This document shows, one piece after another, positions 1 to 6,500 of a DNA stretch of 10,120 nucleotides. The notes under the pieces were generated by a model. That model was not told where the DNA came from, made no database searches, and was given only the letters and a program-made list of their open reading frames with translations. Numbering within the stretch: the stretch's first letter is position 1; every line of letters starts with the position of its first letter. The stretch comes from DASCNA01 sp036011305. GTDB lineage: Bacteria; Verrucomicrobiota; Lentisphaeria; Victivallales; GWF2-38-69. Made by a program: the position numbers and the translations under genes. Where the stretch lies: positions 1-10,120 of the forward strand of contig DASCNA010000088.1 of assembly GCA_036011305.1 (NCBI GenBank). The letters are read 5' to 3'.

Positions 1-520
1 GTTAGGGAATGTTGCAGAAGCAGAAGATAAAGATTTATATAGACATGATGGTGCGATGGCTGTTTATGCTGATTATGAAACATTATCTTCAACTTATAAG
101 TGCAGTAAGATTATATTTAGAACTCTTAATTCAGAGCATGGCGCATATGGACCAAAAGACTGGTCAATTGATTTGAATGGGTCGGTAAAAAACAGAATTG
201 GTATCAGTTCGGCAGGGAAAAATTTCAGTTGGACAACGGATATAGACTCTCACGGGAGATATCATATTGCTATGCTTATTAATGATTACATAGTAGTAGC
301 TAATGTTTATGAAGATTCTAAATTTTTTGATACTGGGTCAAGTTTAGATGGAGCGTCGGCGCATGTGAAAGAAGATTTATATCTAAGTAGATCAAGTTCT
401 AATCCTATTACAGGCACACAATTGTTTATTGGTACAGTTCACCAGAAAAAGCATGATAAAGATAAAGCTGCTCAAAATTTTCAAAACCTAAAAATATATA
501 AGAAATTTCCGATTATTTGA
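1..520 (+). CDS. C-terminal part of a LamG-like (concanavalin A-like) domain protein, cut by the window edge
   Basis: The reading frame is open from the left edge (first full codon at base 2) to the TAA at 518-520, so the Met codon at 56 is probably internal and the true start lies outside the window. About 172 residues are visible. The pattern resembles the second half of a LamG/pentraxin-type jelly-roll: a GRYHIAMLINDYIVV stretch where such domains have the W-H-hydrophobic strand, then LYLSRSS, TGTQLFIGT, and a closing QNFQNLKIYKKF strand like the usual final iddvriY strand. Such domains bind carbohydrates or ligands and are normally exported, but the N-terminus that would show a signal peptide is missing. 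No enzymatic motif is visible. There are no close neighbours downstream, so this is probably the last gene of its unit. The LamG assignment rests on pattern only and could be another beta-sandwich fold. Confidence 0.72.
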   Translation, partial: LGNVAEAEDKDLYRHDGAMAVYADYETLSSTYKCSKIIFRTLNSEHGAYGPKDWSIDLNGSVKNRIGISSAGKNFSWTTDIDSHGRYHIAMLINDYIVVANVYEDSKFFDTGSSLDGASAHVKEDLYLSRSSSNPITGTQLFIGTVHQKKHDKDKAAQNFQNLKIYKKFPII

Positions 521-608
521 TAAATACATATTTAATAATGAATTCAAAAAATAGAATTTTATTAGCACTAATCAGTGAATTAAAAAAAGTGAAGAAAGGA
601 TATAATTT

Positions 609-659
609 ATGTTTAAACTTATTGAAAGAGTTAATATTATAGCATACTTAAAACTCTGA
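609..659 (+). other. 16-codon ORF with a strong ribosome binding site (leader peptide or gene remnant)
   Basis: An ATG at 609 follows AAAGGA (595-600) with an ideal 8-base spacer, but the frame closes at a TGA (657-659) after 16 codons (MFKLIERVNIIAYLKL). The frame past the stop runs only about 21 codons more, so there is no obvious longer gene broken by one mutation. It may be a leader peptide, the stump of a decayed gene, or chance. The surrounding gap (521-931) holds nothing else I can support: an 85-codon frame at 700-957 starts at a GTG without a Shine-Dalgarno sequence and overlaps the better-supported gene at 932. Confidence 0.2.
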
Positions 660-931
660 CATTTTTCATCCCTGTTATGCTCAAACTATGTTTTTATAAG
701 TGTTGAATCGCAAGAAAGTTCATAGTGAGGAATCCATAAATAGCACTTTAAAGCAGACTCGTTCACATTTCACTACAGAAGAGGCATGCACGTGTTTATT
801 TATGACTAAATATTACTTACTGTTGATCCTGTGTAATTTATATACATATCGGGTGAAAAAATTAAATGTTAAATATGCTAGTAATTTATCAAGCAAATTA
901 AAAATAATACTATACAAATTAAGGATTAATT

Positions 932-1099
932 ATGATACAGAAAAAATCATGTTTTAAATGTAAATATGGAATACGTGTTGATCACGCAATATGTAAAATA
1001 AATGACAAGGTAACATTATGCATTGCAGATAATGATATTGTTACTTCAGATACGGCTGATTGCTGTAGACAGTTTTGCAGAGGACGTTGTGTCAAATAA
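932..1099 (+). CDS. Small cysteine-rich protein (55 aa, eight Cys), probable metal-binding or disulfide-rich peptide
   Basis: ATG at 932 is preceded by AAGGA (921-925) with a 6-base spacer, the best ribosome binding site in this part of the window; the frame ends at TAA 1097-1099. The 55-residue product begins MIQKKSCFKCKYGIRV and ends CCRQFCRGRCVK. Its eight cysteines are at 7, 10, 21, 30, 44, 45, 49 and 53, i.e. CxxC-x10-C-x8-C-x13-CC-x3-C-x3-C; there is also one His at 18. It has no signal peptide and no membrane segment, so a cytoplasmic zinc-knuckle-like role is more likely than a secreted disulfide peptide. Small phage- and plasmid-borne proteins with CxxC near the start and Cys pairs near the end exist, but I cannot assign a family. 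It stands alone: the next rightward gene is over 1.1 kb away. A hairpin at 1201-1233 may end its transcript. Function unknown. Confidence 0.68.
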   Translation: MIQKKSCFKCKYGIRVDHAICKINDKVTLCIADNDIVTSDTADCCRQFCRGRCVK

Positions 1100-1200
1100 T
1101 ATGCCAATTGAAGTATTTACCTTTATGAAAAAGTAATTCATATTTTATTCTGGATTTGATATGAAAATTAGTAATACTACGTTCAGAGTAAATTTTAGTA

Positions 1201-1233
1201 TACCCATTTATAAAAGTTCTTTATAAATGGGTA
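1201..1233. repeat. Perfect 14-bp inverted repeat with 5-base loop
   Basis: TACCCATTTATAAA (1201-1214) pairs without mismatch with TTTATAAATGGGTA (1220-1233) around the loop AGTTC. It lies about 100 bases past the small Cys-rich gene. Neither strand has a T-run directly after the stem (ATATATAT on the plus strand), so it is not a textbook intrinsic terminator. It could still be a transcript-stabilising 3' hairpin, a protein-binding palindrome, or the relic of a small mobile repeat. I found no second copy in the window. Confidence 0.7.
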
Positions 1234-1378
1234 ATATATATGTAAACTTAAAATCTATACCATCTATCCAAGTTAACCTTTAGATATTGAATTCTGTTAT
1301 TCTTATTAAAATATTAATTTTAGCAAAGAATAGCCGACTAAATGGTGCAGAATTTACCATTACATTTACTGTAACTCT

Positions 1379-1425
1379 AAAAAAATTTGTCTGGTGTTTA
1401 TGCTTATCTAACAAGCGACCAGACA
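1379..1425 (-). terminator. Intrinsic terminator of the leftward secreted-protein gene
   Basis: Read leftward, TGTCTGGT (1425-1418) pairs with ACCAGACA (1395-1388), with an inner GCTT/AAGC helix (1416-1413 with 1405-1402), and after two A bases comes a run of seven T (1385-1379). This is a good rho-independent terminator for the gene at 1542-1949, whose stop codon is about 115 bases upstream. On the plus strand the stem is followed by AGTTTTCTT, so weak termination rightward is possible too. The stretch 1100-1541 otherwise has only the 1201-1233 hairpin. Confidence 0.68.
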
Positions 1426-1541
1426 GTTTTCTTAAAGGTGTATTATGTTGATCAGGATAAAATAGCTCTCTTTTTATGATGAGTCTAATTATTAATATAT
1501 TTGATGAATTTCAACCAGATATAGATTTTTAGAGCAGTTTG

Positions 1542-1949
1542 TCACCTATTAAACGGCTGTTTTTGTACAATATCGGCAGTAACATTTAGATAATCCTGGC
1601 CCGTAATTATTATTCCCCAGTCTGTTCCTTTTGTTTCTCTGATATTAACTAACTCGTAATTACCTCTTTCAGATTTAGGGATACCTGAGTTTTTCCATAG
1701 ATTATTAACTGCTGTGTTGTAGTCTGGTGTGCTGAGAGGGATAGCACAAAGCACTTTCCAGCCGTAACTTGATCCGGAAATACTGCTTCTGCAGATATTA
1801 ATATCTCTACCTGTAAAAGTGACAGGATTAATAATTGGTCCTATTGTTCGTGAACGGGCTATTGAGGTTTCAGTTAAAAAACAAATACTTATGGCAAGTG
1901 AAATCATTAAAATGATTGCTGGTTTTGTGTATATAGATAATTTATTCAT
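1542..1949 (-). CDS. Small secreted protein with signal peptide, unknown function
   Basis: The 135-residue product has a clear Sec signal peptide: basic MNKLSIYTK, a hydrophobic core at residues 11-25 and a probable signal peptidase I site after Ala31 (TSIA|RSR). There is no lipobox. The mature part of about 104 residues keeps two cysteines (53 and 68) that could form a disulfide. It shows a pattern of LCAIPLSTPDYNTAVNNLW, then YELVNIRETKG, then YLNVTADIVQK. This resembles small exported bacterial proteins (TRL-like and similar lipoprotein families) in which an 'IPl...Y..A...l' helix is followed by 'LVNvr' and 'VtaDvV' strands; I treat this as a fold hint only. The ATG at 1949 has TAAGGA 11 bases upstream. 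The gene is monocistronic with its own terminator at 1379-1425. The product is periplasmic or secreted. Confidence 0.85.
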   Translation of the reverse strand: MNKLSIYTKPAIILMISLAISICFLTETSIARSRTIGPIINPVTFTGRDINICRSSISGSSYGWKVLCAIPLSTPDYNTAVNNLWKNSGIPKSERGNYELVNIRETKGTDWGIIITGQDYLNVTADIVQKQPFNR

Positions 1950-2239
1950 GATATAATTTTTCCTTACTGTTTAAATATGTTTAATTTATAAAATATTAAG
2001 CGATTTATTTAAAAAACATTAAACGTTTTTATTTTATTAAAGAAGTTAAAACGCAATATTACTTATGTTCGGATCTTTGATGCGTGTTATACGTAATAAT
2101 GCATATATTATGAATCTCAAAATTTTCTTTATAACTGATTATTATTTTTATCAATAGTAGATTATGGGTAAATAAGTTGATGATTATAAATTAATTAGAT
2201 ATCAGCTCAAGCAGAAAATATATAAAAGTTAAGTTTAAT

Positions 2240-2977
2240 ATGAACTACAAGCTCTACAGGATGTCAGATAGAAAGGACCTGCGGTCTGAATTAAAGGAAT
2301 TAAATAGTGTTTCATGGCCTGAATTCTTCAAGCATGGTGATACGCCTCATTGGTACAATTTATTTGAAGAACTTGATTCATTTCAGCTAATGCTATGTGA
2401 TTCAGATACAGATAAGCTTATAGGAGCAGGTTTTACTGTTCCAGTCAACTGGGATAAAAGTGTAGATAGTCTGCCTAAAACGATTGATGATATAATATTA
2501 AACGGGATTCGTTCATTAAAAAATAAAAATTTAAAGACTTTAGTAGCAATCGGAGTAATTGTTTCTGATGAAGCGCGCGGCAAGCATCTCAGTTCAAAAA
2601 TATTATCAGATATGAAACAATTAGCCTTTTCAGAAAGTTTACCAAACCTTATTGTTCCTGTTAGACCCACCTGGAAAGAGAAATATCCTTTGCAGAGAAT
2701 AGATGAGTATGCCAAATGGAAAAGAGCTGATGGATTGTTTTTTGATCCATGGCTTAGAGTCCACCAAAGGCTTGGTGCTGAAATCATAAAGGTTACAGAT
2801 TGTACGTTAACAGTAAAGGGTTCAGTTGCTGAATGGGAAAGTTGGACTGGTATGTTATTTCCATTTACTGGAAGTTATATCGTGCCAGGTGCTCTTGTTC
2901 CAATAACTATTGATGTTAAAAATAATTCAGGAATATATAAAGATCCGAATATCTGGATGCAGCATCCTGTTAAATAG
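2240..2977 (+). CDS. GNAT-family acetyltransferase-like protein
   Basis: The 245-residue protein has the GNAT core in order: an N-terminal strand-helix unit with a WPEFFKHG loop (residues 1-45), a strand with LIGAGFTVPV (60-69), the acetyl-CoA strand LVAIGVIVSDEARGKHLSSKIL (101-122), whose ARGKHLS portion corresponds to the pyrophosphate-binding motif A (Q/R-x-x-G-x-G/A), and a later LGAEIIKVTDCTLTV segment (179-192) typical of the GNAT C-terminal strands. A long insertion (VRPTWKEKYPLQRIDEYAKW, 141-160) follows motif A and should shape the acceptor pocket, so the substrate cannot be guessed. His116 replaces the usual Gly/Ala of motif A, which is unusual but tolerated in divergent members. 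It is soluble. The start at 2240 has a poor ribosome binding site; the ATG at 2261 is an alternative but would cut into the first strand. It is probably monocistronic. No gene of the surrounding block gives a pathway clue. The gap 1950-2239 before it shows nothing beyond AT-rich promoter-like sequence. Confidence 0.82.
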   Translation: MNYKLYRMSDRKDLRSELKELNSVSWPEFFKHGDTPHWYNLFEELDSFQLMLCDSDTDKLIGAGFTVPVNWDKSVDSLPKTIDDIILNGIRSLKNKNLKTLVAIGVIVSDEARGKHLSSKILSDMKQLAFSESLPNLIVPVRPTWKEKYPLQRIDEYAKWKRADGLFFDPWLRVHQRLGAEIIKVTDCTLTVKGSVAEWESWTGMLFPFTGSYIVPGALVPITIDVKNNSGIYKDPNIWMQHPVK

Positions 2978-3005
2978 AAGAGTAATTATAATTTTAGTTA
3001 TATTA

Positions 3006-3030
3006 TTAATAAGCAAATTAAACTTATTAA
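3006..3030. terminator. Weak AT-rich hairpin between two convergent genes
   Basis: TTAATAAG (3006-3013) and CTTATTAA (3023-3030) form a perfect 8-bp stem around a 9-base loop, overlapping the stop codon of the leftward phosphatase gene. Rightward it is followed by CAGTTTCTTTTT, leftward by TAATATAAC. With only one G-C pair the stem is weak, but its place between the convergent gene ends at 2977 and 3027 suits a bidirectional terminator. Confidence 0.35.
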
Positions 3031-4667
3031 CAGTTTCTTTTTAAAGCAAGAACAGTGATATCATCAAACCTGCTATGTCTCTCAAAGCGTCTGACCGTTT
3101 TTGTTATTTTTTTACATAAAAGATTAGGAGGCAGTGTAATGTTCTCTTTAATTATTCGGACAAGGTTTTCTTCTCCAAATTGATTATCATTAGGTGAAAA
3201 TGCTTCTGTGACACCATCGGTATATAAAAACAGAGTATCACCAATTTTTAACTGCTCATTTCCTTGTGTATACTCGTATGATTCAGAAACTCCGACGGCA
3301 AGACTGTTTGCTGACCCGAACCTTCTTATGTTTCCAGTGGAATTTGCCAAAAGTGCCTCATGATGACCACCATTTGAATAGCTGATTTCACCGGTTTCTA
3401 TATTATAATAAATTAAAAAAATTGTCACAAACATAAACTCTTTATTTTTATGTGATAAAATTTTATTAAGCTTGTTAAGGGCTTTTGATGGTTCTTGTTC
3501 ATCCTTGCAAGTGTATTGTAAAATTGTTTTAGAAAGAGCCATAAAAAATGCTGCAGAAATTCCCTTGCCTACAACATCAGCAATGATAATAGCAAGTTTA
3601 TTTTTATTGATAAAAAAGTAATCATAAAAATCTCCTGCAGCATCATGTGCTGGGTCAAGCATTGAATAGATAGTAAATTTTCTATGTATCATATTTTCAT
3701 CTATTAATGGGAGAAAAGATCTTTGAATATTGGCTGCTATTTTTATTTCACTTTCAATAGAAAGTCTGCTTGCTGTTTCATTCTTAAGGTTCTCTATGTA
3801 CATTTTGAGTTCATGGCCCATAAAGTTAAAGGCTTTTATAAGATCTACAGTTTCCAAACTCCCTTTTTCTTCCATTTTAATATCAAAATTACCTTTTCCT
3901 ATGATGCTGAGTTTTTTTCTCAGTATTGTTATCGGTCTGATTATGGTTGTAAACATATACATGAGGATAATGAAACAAAAAATAAAAACGATTATTGTGA
4001 TAAGAATATTATAAATTAAAGAAGTAGTAAGTTTATCTCTCATATTTTTCATCTCTTGAATTACATACATGCCGAGCAATTTATTGTTACTAGCTTTTAG
4101 AGATGGTGAAAGGTGTACGCTACGGCAGTTGATCATGCCTACTATATAATATTTTGTTTCATGGATACGCTCAATAAGCAGAACTTCATTGGAGTTTTTG
4201 AAAAATTTAAAGTATTGTTTATTTTTTAACTTGTCTTTCATTTTAAAAAAGTTACTAATTCCTGGGAACTTTTTGAAAAGGTTGTTGTATTTTTTGCCAA
4301 TCTGCTTTTTGTCTGAGCTGCTTACAATTTTTTCATTGTCAATAACAAGGAAAGTAGCAGTTTTAGTATTGCTTATTGTTTTTGGAAAGTTAATAGTTTT
4401 TTCAATAAGTTTAGATGATTTTCTAGAAATATCTGTCTTGATGCTTTCTTCAATAGCGCGTCCCATTGTATAAAGATACATTTTGCAGAAGTTAACTTTG
4501 TTAAGTTGCGGATCCCTTGCTATTGAACTTGTTTTAGTAATAATATTCTCTGCTATAGATTTATTGAGTTTTAAAGTATTAATCATGATGATGGTATGAA
4601 ATATAAGATAGGATATTATAACAAATATCATTACCAGCAACATTTTTGTTCTCATTTTAAGTTTCAT
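3027..4667 (-). CDS. Membrane sensor phosphatase: Cache-like sensor, HAMP, SpoIIE-type PP2C domain
   Basis: The 546-residue protein has a transmembrane segment at 8-30, an extracytoplasmic sensor region at about 35-212, a second membrane segment at 216-242, a HAMP linker at 243-296 with the expected Pro (RPITILRKKL), and a PP2C/SpoIIE phosphatase domain at 305-546. The sensor part contains ATFLVIDNEKIVSSS and IGKKYNN, resembling single-Cache domains. The phosphatase has the linker signature EIKIAANIQRSFLP (307-320) and the metal-binding acidic residues in their usual motifs: DAAGDFYDY (Asp346), IADVVGKG (Asp364), LYTDGVTEA (Asp484) and RFDDITVL (Asp535-536), so it should be active. Enzymes of this class remove phosphate from Ser/Thr of STAS-type anti-anti-sigma factors in partner-switching pathways. 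No STAS or anti-sigma kinase gene is in the window, so its partner is elsewhere. ATG at 4667 has AAGG ten bases upstream; a Met at codon 5 is a weaker alternative. It diverges from the HTH-PAS gene at 4926 across a 258-bp region with dyads and a structured leader. Confidence 0.95.
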   Translation of the reverse strand: MKLKMRTKMLLVMIFVIISYLIFHTIIMINTLKLNKSIAENIITKTSSIARDPQLNKVNFCKMYLYTMGRAIEESIKTDISRKSSKLIEKTINFPKTISNTKTATFLVIDNEKIVSSSDKKQIGKKYNNLFKKFPGISNFFKMKDKLKNKQYFKFFKNSNEVLLIERIHETKYYIVGMINCRSVHLSPSLKASNNKLLGMYVIQEMKNMRDKLTTSLIYNILITIIVFIFCFIILMYMFTTIIRPITILRKKLSIIGKGNFDIKMEEKGSLETVDLIKAFNFMGHELKMYIENLKNETASRLSIESEIKIAANIQRSFLPLIDENMIHRKFTIYSMLDPAHDAAGDFYDYFFINKNKLAIIIADVVGKGISAAFFMALSKTILQYTCKDEQEPSKALNKLNKILSHKNKEFMFVTIFLIYYNIETGEISYSNGGHHEALLANSTGNIRRFGSANSLAVGVSESYEYTQGNEQLKIGDTLFLYTDGVTEAFSPNDNQFGEENLVRIIKENITLPPNLLCKKITKTVRRFERHSRFDDITVLALKRNC

Positions 4668-4701
4668 TATTTTAATACCTTGACTTTATCGTTTTATTGC
4701 C

Positions 4702-4784
4702 AGGTGTTATATCTCAGATACACCTCTATATGAGATTGCTTTTTAAAATATATTGCCTGTCCCAGTGCTAGGTTGTATTCAGGC
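4702..4784 (-). promoter_or_regulatory. Structured 5' leader of the phosphatase gene with possible pseudoknot
   Basis: In the leftward transcript the leader has a hairpin GCCTG/CAGGC (4784-4780 with 4759-4755), then two interleaved inverted repeats: ATCTCA (4736-4731) with TGAGAT (4716-4711), and AGGTGT (4725-4720) with ACACCT (4707-4702). The order A-B-A'-B' with connecting loops of 5, 3 and 3 bases is that of an H-type pseudoknot, or of two alternative hairpins. It ends about 21 bases before the AAGG ribosome binding site (4681-4678). It does not match any riboswitch consensus I can recall. On the plus strand the GCCTG/CAGGC stem is followed by TTACTTTTTTTC, so it might instead act as a rightward terminator that insulates the HTH-PAS gene. 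Confidence 0.35.
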
Positions 4785-4805
4785 TTACTTTTTTTCTTAT
4801 GAATT

Positions 4806-4835
4806 AATATATACAGATTTTAAAATTATTAACAA
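4806..4835 (-). promoter_or_regulatory. Candidate promoter of the phosphatase gene
   Basis: Read leftward, TTGTTA (4835-4830) stands 16 to 18 bases before TATATA/TATATT (4813-4806), a plausible sigma-70-type pair. Transcription would start near 4800 and give a leader of about 130 bases. The -35 box lies inside the first copy of the 26-bp tandem repeat, so a protein bound there would affect this promoter. In such AT-rich sequence chance matches are common. Confidence 0.35.
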
Positions 4836-4879
4836 AAATTACTTTAAATATTAATTAACAAAAGTTACTATAAGTAATA
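4829..4879. repeat. Two tandem imperfect 25-base repeats, 26-base period
   Basis: The segment at 4829-4853 (starting TTAACAAAAATTACTTTAAA) recurs at 4855-4879 (starting TTAACAAAAGTTACTATAAG) with 21 of 25 bases identical and an offset of 26 bases, about two and a half helical turns. The second copy holds the perfect dyad TTACT-ATA-AGTAA; the first has only its left half. Such an arrangement is typical of multiple binding sites of one DNA-binding protein. Confidence 0.6.
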
Positions 4880-4907
4880 TGTGTTTTTTATCATTACAAA
4901 AAGTAAT
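4864..4907. promoter_or_regulatory. Two TTAC-N5-GTAA dyads, putative operators of the HTH-PAS gene
   Basis: TTAC-TATAA-GTAA (4865-4877) and TTAC-AAAAA-GTAA (4894-4906, extending to ATTAC/GTAAT) are perfect dyads of identical size, starting 29 bases apart; a half-site occurs at 4839. The 13-bp dyad size is usual for XRE-type dimers. A possible rightward -10 box TATCAT (4889-4894) overlaps the second dyad, which would fit autoregulation of the gene starting at 4926. The first dyad is part of a 17-bp sequence repeated exactly at 10087-10103. Confidence 0.5.
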
Positions 4908-4925
4908 TAATTGGGTGTATTTCAG

Positions 4926-6500
4926 ATGAGCTTTGATTTTGAAAAATTTAAAATTCTTAGAAAAGAGAAAAAAATATCTGTTCAGTCTCTTGCTGAAAAA
5001 ATAGGTAAAAGTAAGAAAACAATCTGGACATGGGAAAAAGGTATGATTACACCTTCTAATGGTGATATTAATCTCATGGCAAAGGTTTTGAATATTTCAA
5101 CATATGAGATTTCTGATATTAAATCTGAATCAGGGTTAAGTAATTTTTCTTTTCCAGAAACACTCTTATCTGAAGATCAGGATGTAGAGAAAGAATTTGG
5201 ACTTCTTAGTGCTAATCAAAAGATGAAAATTCTTCAACTGAAAGATAACCTTAAAAAGATAAAAATTGAAAATATTAAGATCAAGGGCGAATTATCAAAA
5301 TTAATGAACGTAGTTGATTCTTTGAAACTCTTTCTTTATGTCAAGGATTCAGATTTGAGGATCAAAAAAAATAATAGAGCTTTTTCCGATTATGTAAATT
5401 TGGAAAAAGAAGAACTTTATAATGCTAAGTTTTCGGATATTTTTGGTTTTAAGGATAAAACACTTTCTCAGTTGAGGTTGATAGAACAGTATGTTTTATC
5501 AACAGGGAATGAAGTAAATAATGAGAAAATTATTATTCCAGGCAGCGATGGCGAAAGAACTGGTTATCTTTCAGTAACACCTTTTTCTATGGAAAATGAT
5601 AAAATTACAGAAATATTTTGTACAATTCAGGATGTTACAAATCTAGACAGGGCACTGGAAAAGCAGAATATGCTTGAGGACTCAATTCACTCTATCCATG
5701 ATGGAATATGGATAATGAAACTGAAGCCTTTAGTGAAATATTTGTTTATAGGAAATGCCGTCAAAAATATTTTTGATACAGAGCTGAGCGATTTCTTTAA
5801 TAACCCACATCTTTGGAAAAATTTTCTTCATCCTGATGACAAACTTAAAGTTATTTCGAATTATGATGAAATTGTAAAACTCAATAAATTTCCTGCAGAA
5901 CTTGAATTTAGGATAATGCTCCCTGGAAATAAGATAAAATGGATTAGAAATAAAATTTATAAATTTCAAGAAAAAGATATTATTTTTGGAGTTTTAACTG
6001 ATATATCTGAAGAGTTTGAAAATAAGATGAGAAATGAATTGATGCGGATTGCTGCTAAACAGTTTAAAGACGTATACTGGATGAATAAAACAGGAGAATT
6101 TGATGAAAAATTCGATTCTTATTATGAAATTGGCGATTTTGGAAAGAAACTCTCAGGTTACGAAAATAATGAAAAATCTTCTTGGCTTGACATTATTCAT
6201 GTAGATGACAGAGAGAGAGTAGTCAAGGAAAGAAAAATTAAAAAAAGATTTCCAAAAAGCTACGAATATAGAATTCTATGTAAAGACGGCAGAATCAGGG
6301 ATGTTAAGCATCTTGAATACTGTACTGAATTTTATGGAGAAAAAATTTATTTTGGTATTATAAGAGATATAACTAAACAGTTTCTTGACAGTAAACAGCT
6401 TTTACTGCTCAAAAAAGCTATAAAAGAAAATGATGAATCGCTGTTAAACAGTCAGTATAAAAATAAATATTTTCGCAGAAAAAGGAATATCAATCTTTAA
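4926..6500 (+). CDS. XRE-type HTH regulator with three PAS domains (one-component sensor regulator)
   Basis: The 524-residue protein has an XRE helix-turn-helix at residues 6-65 (RKEKKISVQSLAEKIGKSKK with the WTWEKG turn), a coiled-coil stretch at about 98-130, and three PAS domains at about 125-245, 250-362 and 373-486. The second and third carry the LHPDD and HVDD signatures and end in GVLTDIS and GIIRDIT, as in PAS_3-type domains. There is no kinase, GGDEF or other output module, so DNA binding is the output. The PAS domains sense an unknown ligand or redox state; no cofactor-binding residue can be named. I chose the ATG at 4926 (GGGTG 8 bases upstream) over an in-frame TTG at 4911 because it aligns exactly with the start of the paralogue at 7948: 17 of the first 39 residues are identical without a gap. 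A basic tail (YFRRKRNINL) closes the protein. It is cytoplasmic, is probably autoregulated through the dyads just upstream, and its last four bases overlap the end of the opposing gene. Confidence 0.92.
   Translation: MSFDFEKFKILRKEKKISVQSLAEKIGKSKKTIWTWEKGMITPSNGDINLMAKVLNISTYEISDIKSESGLSNFSFPETLLSEDQDVEKEFGLLSANQKMKILQLKDNLKKIKIENIKIKGELSKLMNVVDSLKLFLYVKDSDLRIKKNNRAFSDYVNLEKEELYNAKFSDIFGFKDKTLSQLRLIEQYVLSTGNEVNNEKIIIPGSDGERTGYLSVTPFSMENDKITEIFCTIQDVTNLDRALEKQNMLEDSIHSIHDGIWIMKLKPLVKYLFIGNAVKNIFDTELSDFFNNPHLWKNFLHPDDKLKVISNYDEIVKLNKFPAELEFRIMLPGNKIKWIRNKIYKFQEKDIIFGVLTDISEEFENKMRNELMRIAAKQFKDVYWMNKTGEFDEKFDSYYEIGDFGKKLSGYENNEKSSWLDIIHVDDRERVVKERKIKKRFPKSYEYRILCKDGRIRDVKHLEYCTEFYGEKIYFGIIRDITKQFLDSKQLLLLKKAIKENDESLLNSQYKNKYFRRKRNINL

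Noticed and set aside
541..560. AATTC/GAATT hairpin followed by TTTATT after the LamG-like gene
   Set aside because: A 5-bp AT-rich stem with an 8-base A-rich loop is too weak to call a terminator; such matches are common in DNA of this composition.
700..957. 85-codon rightward frame starting at GTG 700
   Set aside because: There is no Shine-Dalgarno sequence before it, the product shows no domain pattern, and its end overlaps the Cys-rich gene at 932, which has a strong ribosome binding site and a coherent Cys pattern.
2012..2030. AAAAAC/GTTTTT inverted repeat upstream of the secreted-protein gene
   Set aside because: It consists of homopolymer arms with one G-C pair; expected by chance, and its position at a promoter rather than a gene end does not suit a terminator.
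2383..2787. Long leftward frame inside the acetyltransferase gene
   Set aside because: It is the antisense shadow of a well-supported GNAT coding frame and lacks a plausible start signal or domain pattern.
4911..4925. TTG at 4911 as the start of the first HTH-PAS protein
   Set aside because: The ATG at 4926 aligns exactly with the start of the paralogue at 7948, and the sequence around 4911 serves better as its ribosome binding site.
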